Assembly (NCBI GenBank): GCA_940588625.1
Contig: CALNPU010000015.1
Span: forward strand, 1-39,232
Source: an uncultured Caballeronia sp.
GTDB lineage: Bacteria; Pseudomonadota; Gammaproteobacteria; Burkholderiales; Burkholderiaceae
Direction of reading: 5' to 3'
Length of the DNA stretch: 39,232 nt
The position numbers and the translations under genes are program-made. The notes beneath the pieces are model-generated. The model was not told where the DNA came from. It did not search any database and saw nothing but the letters and a program-made list of their open reading frames with translations. Positions within the stretch are counted from its first letter, which is position 1. Every line of letters begins with the position of its first letter. Of the stretch, positions 17,651-26,714 are shown piece by piece.

Positions 17651-18122
17651 ATGAAGGGAGCGCGGCGGCGCATACCTGTGCGCACCAAGCGCATCATCCG
17701 ACTAACGCTGATCGCTAGCGCGTTTTATGCCGTGTTTGCCGCGCGCACCGCTCTTGCGCAACCATCAGAATCTTCCAATCGCAGTTCGTCAGCGTTTGAT
17801 CGTCCTGATTCGTCGTTGTCTTCATCTTCGTCTTCATCCTCTGCGTCCCGGTATTCCAGTCCAGAGGGCGACAGTTCCGATTTCAACTCAGAACGGCCCA
17901 AGAAGCACTTCGATGGTCGCTTCATGCGCGCTCAGCATCGCATGCAAAAGCCGCTCAACGGTAATCGCGACCCGCAGCAAGCCATGCCGGCCATGCCAGC
18001 ACCGGCAAAGCGATCCGCAACCGCCCGAGCGGTCTCCACGGCACGGTGTGATGACTGCGGATGAGCGGCGACTGTTGCACCAGCATATCGAGGAAGCGGT
18101 CAGGGACCTTTATAAGCGCTGA
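17651..18122 (+). pseudogene. Serine-rich exported protein, frameshifted
   Basis: Unrecognised protein. From the ATG at 17651 (MKGARRRIPVRTKRI) there is a basic N-terminus and a hydrophobic core (LTLIASAFYAVFAARTALAQ), that is, a likely signal peptide. A long serine tract follows, encoded by imperfect TC-rich triplets (about 17809-17850), then a charged region (SDFNSERPKKHFDGRFM). In the starting frame the protein ends at 18064. A conserved-looking tail (MTADERRLLHQHIEEAVRDL) lies in another frame and stops at 18122, so a shift near 18020-18045 probably cut it off. The tail resembles short C-terminal helices of small periplasmic proteins, but I cannot name a family. Confidence 0.55.
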
Positions 18123-18278
18123 GGTTTGGCGTAAGCGCATCGCCTGTATGCGGCCAAACTTCCGGCCAGGGCCTAGCGGCCTTCCGGCGCTAACCCGATG
18201 TCGAAGTGGTAACGGCGGTCAACGGGCCGGGTAGCGCGCCGTTGAATGACATAGCGTGGCCACCGGATTCGCTCCTCA

Positions 18279-19936
18279 ATGCAACCCTCCAGGTTTCCTG
18301 ATTTTCACGTTGCTCTCAGTTCGCTTGATCGGCGCCAGCGCGGTGTGAGTATTGCCACGTTGTTCATTGCGTTATGTTTGATGCTAACCGGCGCGTTCAC
18401 GGCTCAGGCAGCGCAAAACAACACCCCGCGCCGGATGCGCAACGTGCATCGGACGGAAGCGGCGGCGGTCGATGCCGATCCGCTCGATGCTACCGACGCC
18501 CGCTTCCTGCTAACCCGCACAGGCTTCGAAGCAAACGCGAGCGAGGTCGCCCCGTACATTTGAATGACCCGCGAGCAGGCTGTTGATGCATTGCTTGCCG
18601 GCGCCCGAACCGAAGCCGCAACCCCGCCTCCCGCGTGGGTCCCGGAGCCGATCTCATCAGTTGAAGTGCGCCGTGCGTGGATGCAGGACGAGCGCCGTGA
18701 CGACCAGCGCGAACAAAGCCGTCGCTACGAAGAGTTGCGCGGCTGGTGGATACTGGAAATGGTGACCACGCGCTCGCCGCTCACCGAGCGCATGAGGCTC
18801 TTCTGGCACGATCATTTTCAGTCCGGCGAAGACAAGACTCACTATCCGCAGCTCATGTTCCGGCAGAACGCGCTGCTGCGCCGCGATGCGCTCGGCAATT
18901 TCGGCGACTTGCTCCACGTGGTTTCGAAAGATCCGGCCATGCGCAATACCTCGATGGCGCCGGCAGCCGCAAAGGCTGGCCGAACGAGAACTTCGCACGC
19001 GAGGTCATGGAGCTTTTCACACTAGGCGAGGGCCATTACTCGCAGCATGACGTAACCGAAGCCGCACGGGCCACACCGGTTGGACGCTGGATCCAGATAC
19101 GCTGGCTTATCAATTCAATCCGAAGATCGACGATGACTGTGACAAGACAGTCCTGGGCAGGATGGGCAATTTTGATGGCGACCAGGTTCTGGACATCCTC
19201 CTGGCTCAACCGGAAACGGCGACCTTCATCACGACCGAACTATGGCGCGAGTTCACCTCCGATGCGCCGGACCGGGCTCAGATAGCTCCGATCGCCGAGC
19301 GTTTTCGCGAGTCGCATTACGACATCAAGACAGCGTTGCGGGGCCTGTTTTTATCGGAGGCGTTCTGGGATGAGCGCAACCGTGGCGTGCTGGTCAAGTC
19401 ACCTGCGGAATTCGTAGTCGGTGCTGTGCGCGGATTCGATCTTGGTTATGGCGATCAGGACACAACAGCGTTCGCCGCCCAGGTGCGCAATTTCGGCGAA
19501 AATCTCTTTTATCCCCCGAACGTGAAGGGCTGGCCGGGCGGTGAAAACTGGATCAACAGCACCACGCTGCTCGCGCGCAAGCAGTTCATCGAACAGTTGT
19601 TCCGCGCGACCGAAGCGCATGGCATGCGCCCCGCCGCGACAGCCAATGCGAAGACGAGCGCGATGTCAGGCTCGATGTCAAGCGCAATGCCGAACATGAT
19701 GACAAACGCCACCATGAAACCTGCAGCGATGCTGCGGCCGCATGCGGGCTTGCGCTTCGATCTCGATGCATGGCCAATACAACACGACGCTGAACGCCCG
19801 TCCCAACCTGTCGCTGCAATTGCAATTGCAGCGTGCGGTGCTGGCGGTTTCTCCCGCAGACGCCATCGAACCCGACGTCACCAGCAGCGCCTATCTGCGC
19901 GCCTTGCTGATGGACCCTGCTTACCAGTTGAAATAG
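18279..19936 (+). pseudogene. DUF1800 family protein, broken
   Basis: Remnant of a DUF1800 protein, a family of unknown function often encoded just before a DUF1501 protein, as here. It begins with MQPSRFPDFHVALSSLDRRQ and a hydrophobic export signal (IATLFIALCLMLTGAFTAQA). The domain start ATDARFLLTRTGFEANASEV is followed by an in-frame TGA at 18561-18563. The same frame resumes with MTREQAVDALLAGA and includes [20 protein letters not shown]. Shifts near 18950 and 19070 separate the next parts ([20 protein letters not shown] and [20 protein letters not shown]). The late motif FYPPNVKGWPGGENWINSTT is present, and a last shift lies near 19770 in a Met/Ala-rich linker. The final part ends LLMDPAYQLK at a TAG, 8 bases before the next gene. 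Confidence 0.85.
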
Positions 19937-19944
19937 GTGGCCCC

Positions 19945-21155
19945 ATGAACCGACGCGACTTCCTTTCGATGACCGGTGCAGCCGGTGCCTTCGCGCTTGC
20001 ACCCTCGGCATTTGCCGCAGCAAGCCCGCACCCCGTCGAGGTGCGTTCGAGCGGGTACGGCAACGTCCTGATTCTGCTCGAACTGAAGGGCGGCAACGAC
20101 GGCCTGAACACGGTGATTCCGTTCTTCGACCCCGCGTACGCCGTACTGTGCCCAGGGATCGGTATCAAGCGCGAACAGGTCATCCAGCTCGACCAGCTTA
20201 CGGGTCTTCATCCCGCCGCAGCCACTAATGCCACTCTGGGAAGACCGGCAACTCGCGATCGTGCAGGGTGCCAGTTATCCGCAACCCAATCTCTCGCATT
20301 TCCGGTCCATCGAGATTTGGGATACCGGCTCGCGCTCGGATCAATATCTATATCTGCACGAAGGCTGGCTCACGCGCACGTTCCGCGCGCCACCCGTGCC
20401 GGCAGGATGCGCTGCCGATGCCGTAGTGATCGGTAGCGCTGAAATGGGACCGCTTGCGAACGGCGCACACGCCGTCGCACTCGTGAATCCCGCGCAGTTC
20501 GAGAAACAGGCGTGGCTTGCGACGCCGATATCGCTGAAGGAACGCAACCCCGCGCTTGCGCATATCCTGGATGTGGAAAACGAGATCGTGAAGGCGGCCG
20601 ACCGGCTGCGTCCGCGTACCGGCCAGTTCGCGCTCAAGACGCAATTTCCCGGCGGTGCATTCGGCACCTCGATCAAGACAGCCATGCAAGTGCTCGCAGC
20701 GACCGATACCCTTGCCGGCGTGCCGCAGACGAGGCAGGGCGTCGCGGTGATCCGCCTGACGCTCAATGGTTTCGATACCCATCAGAACCAGCCGGGTCAG
20801 CAGGCGGCGTTGCTCAAGCAGTTATCCGGAGGGAATGGTTGCGATGCGCTCGGCGCTGGTCGAACTGGGCCGATGGAACGAGACGCTCATCATGACCTAT
20901 GCCGAGTTTGGCCTGCGGCCCCGCGAGAACCAGAGTAACGGCCCGGTCGCGCCGCATTTCGTGATGGGCGGCCGTGTGAATGGCGGTCTTCATGGTGTGG
21001 CACCGGAATTGGCAGGGCTGGATGGGAACGGCAATTTGCCGGTGGGTGTGGACTTCAGGCAGATTTACGCGACCGTGCTTGGGTCCTGGTGGGGAATGAA
21101 TTCCACCGCGGTCCTCGGGCAGAAGTTCGAGACGCTGCCTTTTCGGCGGACTTAG
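19945..21155 (+). pseudogene. DUF1501 family protein with Tat-type leader, broken
   Basis: Second gene of the DUF1800-DUF1501 pair. The start at 19945 gives MNRRDFLSMTGAAGAFALAP, with a twin-arginine style leader and hydrophobic core, so the native protein was exported folded. DUF1501 proteins belong to the sulfatase/alkaline phosphatase-like fold class; a role is not established. LILLELKGGNDGLNTVIPFF is in the first frame. A shift near 20215 moves to a second frame with ASYPQPNLSHFRSIEIWDTG, NGFDTHQNQPGQQAALLKQL. A shift near 20825 moves to a third frame with SALVELGRWNETLIMTYAEF and the ending WWGMNSTAVLGQKFETLPFR. Two frameshifts are enough to explain the break, so the loss may be recent. 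Confidence 0.85.
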
Positions 21156-21192
21156 GCACGGCGCGTCAAAAAGCGGAGCGACCCAACCGGAC

Positions 21193-22029
21193 TTATCGAA
21201 CGCACCAACTGATCCACAGTTTGCGGATAGGTGTCAGCGCAATCCGCTGATGAAGCGCCTGGAAGTTTTCGCGTTCTATTTCGTCGAGCAAGGCCAGCAA
21301 TAAAGCCGCTTGCGTACGCAGCACACGCTGAGTCGCGCGCTCGTCCGCAGGAATCGCAGCCAGTGACTGCTTGAGCGCTTCACGTGCGCGGCCGGTCTGG
21401 AAGCGCATGAGGTCAGTGAACGCGTCACTGTATTTGCGGTTGATGAGATCGGCCGCAGTGACATTGAAGCGCTGCATTTCATGGATAGGAATATAAATGC
21501 GGCCGTGGCGCGCGTCGTCGCCGACTTCCGCTATACGCTCCGCCAGCATCAACGTCGTGCCAAGCGAATTGGCCCAGCCTGGTGCATCATCCGGACGGCG
21601 TGCACTCGCGCGGGCGACGATCAGGGCAAACGTGCCACCGACGTTGTCCAGATAACGCCGCAAACCCGTCCAGTCAAGATAACGTGCTCGATCAAGGTCC
21701 ATGCCGAAGCCGTCGACCAAGTTTTCGATCAACGCCCGCCCTTGGTCGTCGAGAACGGGGGTGTTCGCCCGATGCGCGGCGATCGCCTTCGTCACAGGAT
21801 GGGCGGGTTCGCCGCCGAACAGGCTGGCCAGTTCCTTTTGCCACCAGGCGTGTTTGGTGCGGCCAATGGAAGGGTCACTGGTTTCCTTGACGGTGTCTTC
21901 CAGCTCCCGGCGCAACGCGTAGAACGCTGTCAGAAGCGGCTGTCTGGCCGAGGGCGCACGGCGCAGGGCGTAGTACATGCTGGAGCCATCGGGCACGGCT
22001 TTTTGCTGGCAATAGTCGTCGAAGTTCAC
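21193..22029 (-). CDS. hpnD: Squalene/phytoene synthase family protein (HpnD-like)
   Basis: A 278-residue all-alpha prenyl-transfer enzyme, in most annotations the HpnD of the HpnCDE route that makes squalene for hopanoids from farnesyl diphosphate. I chose the GTG at 22029 (MNFDDYCQQKAVPDGSS) because an upstream in-frame ATG at 22176 would read through a terminator. Motifs are SSMYYALRRAPSARQPLL, FYALRRELEDTVKETSDPSI, LDWTGLRRYLDNVGGTFALI and GDDARHGRIYIPIHEMQRF. The first aspartate-rich motif (usually DDxxD) is weak here (ELEDTVKE), as I recall for the Burkholderia members, so the exact reaction is less certain than the fold. The frame is clean. The other hopanoid genes are not in this window. 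Confidence 0.8.
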   Translation of the reverse strand: MNFDDYCQQKAVPDGSSMYYALRRAPSARQPLLTAFYALRRELEDTVKETSDPSIGRTKHAWWQKELASLFGGEPAHPVTKAIAAHRANTPVLDDQGRALIENLVDGFGMDLDRARYLDWTGLRRYLDNVGGTFALIVARASARRPDDAPGWANSLGTTLMLAERIAEVGDDARHGRIYIPIHEMQRFNVTAADLINRKYSDAFTDLMRFQTGRAREALKQSLAAIPADERATQRVLRTQAALLLALLDEIERENFQALHQRIALTPIRKLWISWCVR

Positions 22030-22074
22030 GGCAATGGAAGGTGATGACGGCGTAAGCCGATCAGTCCAGGCCAG

Positions 22075-22100
22075 AAAAAAGCCATTGAAACTCAATGGCT
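22075..22100 (-). terminator. Rho-independent terminator upstream of hpnD
   Basis: On the minus strand AGCCATTGA pairs perfectly with TCAATGGCT over a 3-base loop and is followed by six T. It lies about 230 bases after the transglutaminase stop at 22329 and 46 bases before the hpnD GTG start. It probably ends the transglutaminase operon. Confidence 0.8.
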
Positions 22101-22328
22101 CGCACGTGTTCTGGAGACTGGACAGGTAAGGGAGGATGCAGCATTTTCTTTTCGGTGCAGCACGAATCTGACTCACTGCGCTGATTCACTACACGCGATG
22201 TTCAGGCTGAATTATCCCCCGGATGGGAATGTGCTGCAAAGCGGGGTGGAACAGGTGCCGCCACGCGGTGGTACGGACCTGCTCCGCGTGGCATAATTTC
22301 AGTTAGACATCCGAAGTAAAAATGCTTG

Positions 22329-23132
22329 TTACTGTGCCTCGCAAACTACATCGAATTTGAGCAGCTTGGTGGAACCGAACGTATTGCTGATTGCGACGTC
22401 GGCGGCATCGTGGCCTCGCGCCATCAACACGCGGCCCATTCGCGGGACGTTGTTGCGCGCGTCGAAGGTCTGCCAGGTTCCGCCGATAAAAGCCTCGAAC
22501 CACGCCGCGAAATCCATCGCGGTATAAGGCGGCATACTGGCGTTGCTGATATACCCCGTGCAGTAGCGCGCCGGAATGTTCATCGCGCGGCACAACGTGA
22601 CAGCCAGATGCGCGAGGTCTCGGCATATGCCCTGACGCTCCTTCGTTATAGGCTTCCCACGCGGTCTTGGTCGGCCGCGCGTGCGCATAGTTGAACACAA
22701 TGTGGTTATGCACGAAGTCACAGATAGCCTATACTCGCGGGCGTCCCAGCGGCGTATTGCCGAACGTTTTCCACGCGAAGTCTGACAGCAAGTCCGTTTC
22801 GCAATATCGGCTGCCAAGCAAAAACACCAGGCATTCGTTAGGCAGGTTTTCGACCGGATGCTGTTCGCCATCCGGCCCGGGCTTTTCAATTCCGCCGGCA
22901 CCTCGAGCAACGCCGACGTCGATAGCGCTATCTGGCCCTCGGGCGCGACAATCTGGCTGCACAGGTTGCCGAAGCCATCGCGATACTGCGAGATCGGCAC
23001 CGGTGGATTGACCACCAGCAGATCGGCGAGCAGGACCTGGGGCGCGAACGAGAAATGCGTGTTCAGCATGAGAAGCATGGGTGTCGGCTGCAGACACTCG
23101 TAGACCAGCTCGTAACCAACGCGGAGTTTCAT
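22329..23132 (-). pseudogene. Transglutaminase-like protein, two frameshifts
   Basis: Remnant of a bacterial transglutaminase-like (cysteine protease fold) protein. It starts MKLRVGYELVYECLQPTPML, with the N-terminal family region through SQYRDGFGNLCSQIVAPEG. A shift near 22888 puts about 70-80 codons out of frame; in the true frame this region reads LPNECLVFLLGSRYCETDLL and ends at a stop after NTPLGRPRV. The frame is restored near 22650, before the catalytic Cys in RQGICRDLAHLAVTLCRAMN, then DFAAWFEAFIGGTWQTFDAR and NTFGSTKLLKFDVV. No stop interrupts the long frame, so a 267-residue protein could be made, but its middle third would be scrambled. The second such gene ends 28 bases upstream, forming an operon. 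The biological role of this family is poorly known. Confidence 0.78.
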
Positions 23133-23160
23133 GGGAGTGGCCTTTCTATGGAAGAGGACA

Positions 23161-24050
23161 TCAGCGGTTTTCGGTTACGCTGACCTCGACATCGAGGCTG
23201 CGGAACGAGCTGGGCTCGCCGTTCCAGGTTCTCCATAGCGGGAAGGCCTGATGGTGGTCCCACGCCACCGCGACGCGGATGAGATGACGGTTGCCAATTA
23301 GGCTGTTAGTCGGGTCGAAATCGACCCAGCCAGCGCCGGCAAGATAGATTTGCAGCCACGCGTGCGTGGCGCCGCCGCGCGTGGTATCCAGCGGGGTGTC
23401 AAATTCAGGCACGAAGATGTAGCCGCTGGCGCAACGCGCGGCCAGGCCCAGCGAGCACACCACATCCATCATGAACACGGCGAAGTCCCGGCAACTGCCG
23501 GTGCACAGGCGCAACGTGTCGGCGGGACGATTCAAGCCTTTTTCCGTGCGGCGGACGTACTTGAAGTCGTCGTTGATCGCCTGGTTGATTTTGCGCAGCA
23601 GCGCCATCGTGCCCATGGGTTTGTCGGGCGTGACGAAGCGGTTTGCCCAGGCATCGACGTCGCCATCCGGCTCCGGCCGGTTGCGCGCGTTGACCAGGTC
23701 CGACGCTTCCTCACATTCAGTTCAGTATACGCAAACGGGAACGTGGTGGCGTAGCGCTCGAGCGCGTAGTTCGAGTGCGGCGCTTCGAAATGCTCGAGTG
23801 TGACTTCGCTTTCGAACGCCAACTCCGTCGCCTGGCTATCGAACATGCCGACGACCACCGAGTTGTCGAAGATATCGTGCAGCCAGCGCAGGCGCGCCGG
23901 TTCCGGTGCGATCTTCAGCTGCATGGTCACGAGGTGCAGGTCGTGGCTGGACCTCGGCCGAAACATCATTCGATGCTCGCCGAAATCCACCGGTTCCGAA
24001 TACCGGTAGACGCTTGTGTGCCGGACGGTAAAACATTGTGGCTCGTTCAC
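23161..24050 (-). pseudogene. Transglutaminase-like protein, one frameshift
   Basis: Second transglutaminase-like gene, upstream partner of the one at 22329-23132. The likely start is the GTG at 24050 (MNEPQCFTVRHTSVYRYSEP). The N-terminal region includes HRMMFRPRSSHDLHLVTMQL. A single-base deletion near 23712, after FAYTELNV, shifts the frame; the rest is read from RFVTPDKPMGTMALL. The catalytic triad is complete there: Cys in TGSCRDFAVFMMDVVCSLG, His in GGATHAWLQIYLAGAGWVDF and Asp in DFDPTNS. Apart from the one deletion the gene appears whole, ending at 23161. The two genes are commonly adjacent in proteobacteria with alpha-E and ATP-grasp proteins, which are not seen here. Confidence 0.8.
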
Positions 24051-24229
24051 CTGAAGCCACCGCTTAAGCGAAGACCAACAGGCAGGAGGCCGCTTAACCT
24101 GCTCCGCGACCTTACCGCGACTGCCGCGGCCTGATGGTTGAAAGCCATTGTGGATCCTTGATCGAGGTAGTTGGACTCTCCAGGCCCAGTTTTCAGGATA
24201 CACGAGACGGTTCGAGCGAAAGAATTCGT

Positions 24230-25129
24230 TTACATACAGCTTGGCCGGCGGCCCGTGCAGGTGTTTCCCGCCGCTGGACCGCGGCGTCTGCACGAAGGCG
24301 TCAGGCGAGCACGAGGGGGGAATGCGCGCTCGCCGGTGATGGTCGAGTGCAAGTCGATGCGGCCCATCCGCAGCCGCGCGATCAATGCGTGTGTCAGCAG
24401 GGTCGCTTGCTGCTCGGCGATTGCCGCCGCGGCTACCGGAGCGACTGGAGCAAACTCCGACGCCGTGGCAAGCGTCAACGCGCCCAGCGCGCTGACATCC
24501 TAGCGCGCGATGGCATCGAGTAATGGCTCGATTGCGTCCTCGCGATGGGCCGTATGCGCTGCGTCCTTGTTTTTCCGATCGTCACACCAACCGGTCTTTT
24601 GAGCGATGCACCATTTGTCGGCAATGCGCGACGCTCCGGTTAAGGAACTTCGCGATGCTCGCATAGTCCGCCTCGAACGCTTCGCGTAGCAGGAACGCCG
24701 CCCGTTCCTCCGCCGACAGCCGGTTGAGCACGCGGCGCATTCCGTACGATAAATCCGATGCCTGTTCTGCAAGCGTCTGGGCCGATGGGGCGTGATCGAT
24801 GGAATTGAATCCGTCGAAATTGTCGATACCCCCGGGCAACGGTGCTTCATGTTTCAGACGCCGTAAACGGTCTATAGCGGTACGTTTTGCGACGGTTGCA
24901 AGCCATACACTGCGGGCGCGTCCAGCGCATTGTCTCCCGCGATATCTGCTGTGCGCTGATGCAGGTGCCACTTCACGAACGTGTCCTGCACGACGTCCTC
25001 GGCGTCCGCGCACACACCGAGGATCCGGTAAGCCAGCGAAAACAGCCGTGCGCGCGACGCCTCGAAGAGGGCGAGTTGCGCCGTGTCGTGATCGATATCC
25101 TCGTGCGTCATATCGGCTGAGGCATGCAT
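24230..25129 (-). pseudogene. ECF sigma factor (SigJ-like), broken
   Basis: Remnant of a group 4 RNA polymerase sigma factor. The N-terminal frame (likely start 25129, MHASADMTHEDIDHDTAQ) contains region 2: LFSLAYRILGVCADAEDVVQ, the core-binding and -10 recognition helix. A shift near 24910 leads to a frame with KRTAIDRLRRLKHEAP and region 4 (LSAEERAAFLLREAFEADYA, then RSVAHCRQMVHRSKDRLV). After another shift near 24600 comes a C-terminal extension, EDAIEPLLDAIAR, an in-frame TAG at 24500-24502, and ALTLATASEFAPVAPVAAAA. Such a C-terminal domain is typical of SigJ-type factors without a separate anti-sigma gene. The left end is uncertain. Confidence 0.72.
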
Positions 25130-25186
25130 CTTCGCCTCTATCCTCAAGCGATATCGGCAAAAACAAAGGAACCGCAGCGAAATTGA

Positions 25187-25804
25187 GTCCCCACACGAAT
25201 CCCCCAACCTCGGCCTGGTGCCAACCGTCATTGAACGCTCTGGATGCGGCGAGCGCGCCTAAGACGTCTATTCGCGGCTGCTGCGCGAACGCATCATCTC
25301 CTGGTGGGACCGGTGACGGACCAGACGGCGAGCCTGGTTGTCGCGCAACTGCTATTTCCGAAGCCGACAACCCCGAGAAGGACATTGCGCTGTACATCCG
25401 CTGTACATCAATTCGCCGGGCGGTTTGGTCTACGACGGCATGGCGATCTTCGACACCATGCAGTTCATCCGGCCGGACGTGTCCACGCTGTGCACCGGAT
25501 TTGCCGCGAGCATGGGGACGTTCCTGCTGACCGCGGGCGCGAAGGGCAAGCGGTTTGCGCTACCCAACGCGCGCATCATGATCCACCAGCCTTCGGGAGG
25601 CTCGCAGGGTACGGCTGCCGATATTGCCATCCAGGCGGAAGAGATCTGTATTCGCGCCGGCGCCTGAACGGGATCATGGCAGAGCGAACGGGGAAGAGCG
25701 TGGAGCAGATTGCTGCGGACATCGACCGCGATAATTTCATGTCGGCGGATCAGGCGCGGGAGTATGGGTTGATAGATGAAGTGCTGACGCAGCGAGCTGC
25801 TTGA
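25187..25804 (+). pseudogene. clpP2: Second ClpP-type serine protease subunit, broken
   Basis: A degraded paralogue of ClpP, distinct from the intact clpP at 33579. The true frame reads SPNLGLVPTVIERSGCGERA, then an in-frame TAA near 25260 (in place of a Tyr codon), DVYSRLLRERI, and [17 protein letters not shown]. Three or four shifts follow (about 25303, 25361, 25400, 25655). The catalytic Ser is in [17 protein letters not shown], the His in [12 protein letters not shown], and the Asp in IDRDNFMSADQAREYG. The last frame ends LIDEVLTQRAA. Many Burkholderia carry this second ClpP. The start is not visible, as the upstream frame meets a TGA near 25175. It is divergent from the broken sigma factor. 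Confidence 0.85.
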
Positions 25805-25871
25805 ACCGTGTGGCAGCATCGATTGGCCGAAAACCAGTCGCGCAAATGACGAAACCTCGCTGTTTTCAGCT

Positions 25872-25958
25872 TGGTGCGTGAGGTCGGACTCGAACCGACA
25901 CGACATTGCTGCCGTCAGGACCTAAACCTGGTGCGTCTACCAATTTCGCCACTCACGC
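25872..25958 (-). tRNA. tRNA-Leu (anticodon UAG)
   Basis: An 87-base tRNA on the minus strand, including an encoded CCA at 25872-25874. The acceptor stem pairs GCGTGAG with CTCACGC, and the T arm reads GGTTCGAGTCC. The anticodon stem-loop is CCAGG-TTTAGGT-CCTG with anticodon TAG, so it reads CUA and other CUN leucine codons. A long variable arm is present, as expected for leucine tRNAs. No mismatches that would suggest decay are seen. Confidence 0.95.
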
Positions 25959-26087
25959 GCGTTTATGCGGCTAGTTTAAAGCGGGTTCGGGAGCGAGGGG
26001 AAACATGCAATCCGTGCCCAACCACCTCGTACCACCTACCGCGCTTGATATACCTCGGGAAAGCGGATTTCCCGGCGACGTAGGGGC

Positions 26088-26710
26088 GTGCATCGCGCTA
26101 GCCCTGGCATTCTAACCGAATCGATGCCCAATGTCTCCATGCGCAATATGCACGTGGACGGGCTCACCGGGAGGGCTGGCAGAACTCGCCGGATGCGGAG
26201 ACGAAGCCAAAACATCGAACATCCGCCGTCGATCCGTCGATCTAACCTGAAACTTGCGTCTGATACCCCGAACCGCATTGCGTGGCACGAACGACGTGCT
26301 TACAATCGCCTCGTTGCATGGCTTGGCATGGTAGCCATGTGGCTGGCTATTGTCACGCCGGTGATTAGCCAGATGCTGGCGTCGCGTCAGCAGGGTGTCG
26401 ATCCGCAGGCGGCGATCTGTTCCACCGATGCCCTCGCGCAGATCGTTCCATCCGCGCTTTCTTTCATGCCGCATGCGGCGGTGAAGCCACGAACAAGCAG
26501 GCCATCACATGGCCGGCGCCGATTCGTTCGACGCCTGTTTGTTCGTATTGCGGCTTGCTTGCGCACAACGTGCCGCTGGTATCGGCGCCGCCTGCCGCGC
26601 TGCTGCGAGTCGAACGCGTCACGCGCTTGGCCGCCGCGCTAGTTGCGCAAGTCGTTCAACGCCGCGTCTCCGCGCGCGCCGCCGTGCGTTCGCGCGCGTT
26701 CATATTTCAT
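26088..26710 (+). pseudogene. DUF2946 family protein, broken
   Basis: Remnant of a DUF2946 protein, a small Cys-containing membrane protein often encoded just before a TonB-dependent copper or iron receptor, as here. The recognisable core begins near 26269 with NRIAWHERRAYNRLVAWLG and a helix (MVAMWLAIVTPVISQML), then DPQAAICSTDALAQIV. A shift near 26480 moves the frame, so the expected Cys-x-x-Cys segment before LLAHNVPLVSAPPAALLRV lies in another frame. This second frame then runs into the receptor gene without a stop. The start is uncertain; upstream codons to 26088 are basic and have no clear ribosome binding site. Confidence 0.65.
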
Positions 26711-26714
26711 CGCT

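Noticed and set aside
25871-26083. 70-codon plus-strand frame reading MVREVGLEPTRHCC
   Set aside because: It is the antisense of the tRNA-Leu gene, a well-known false gene call.
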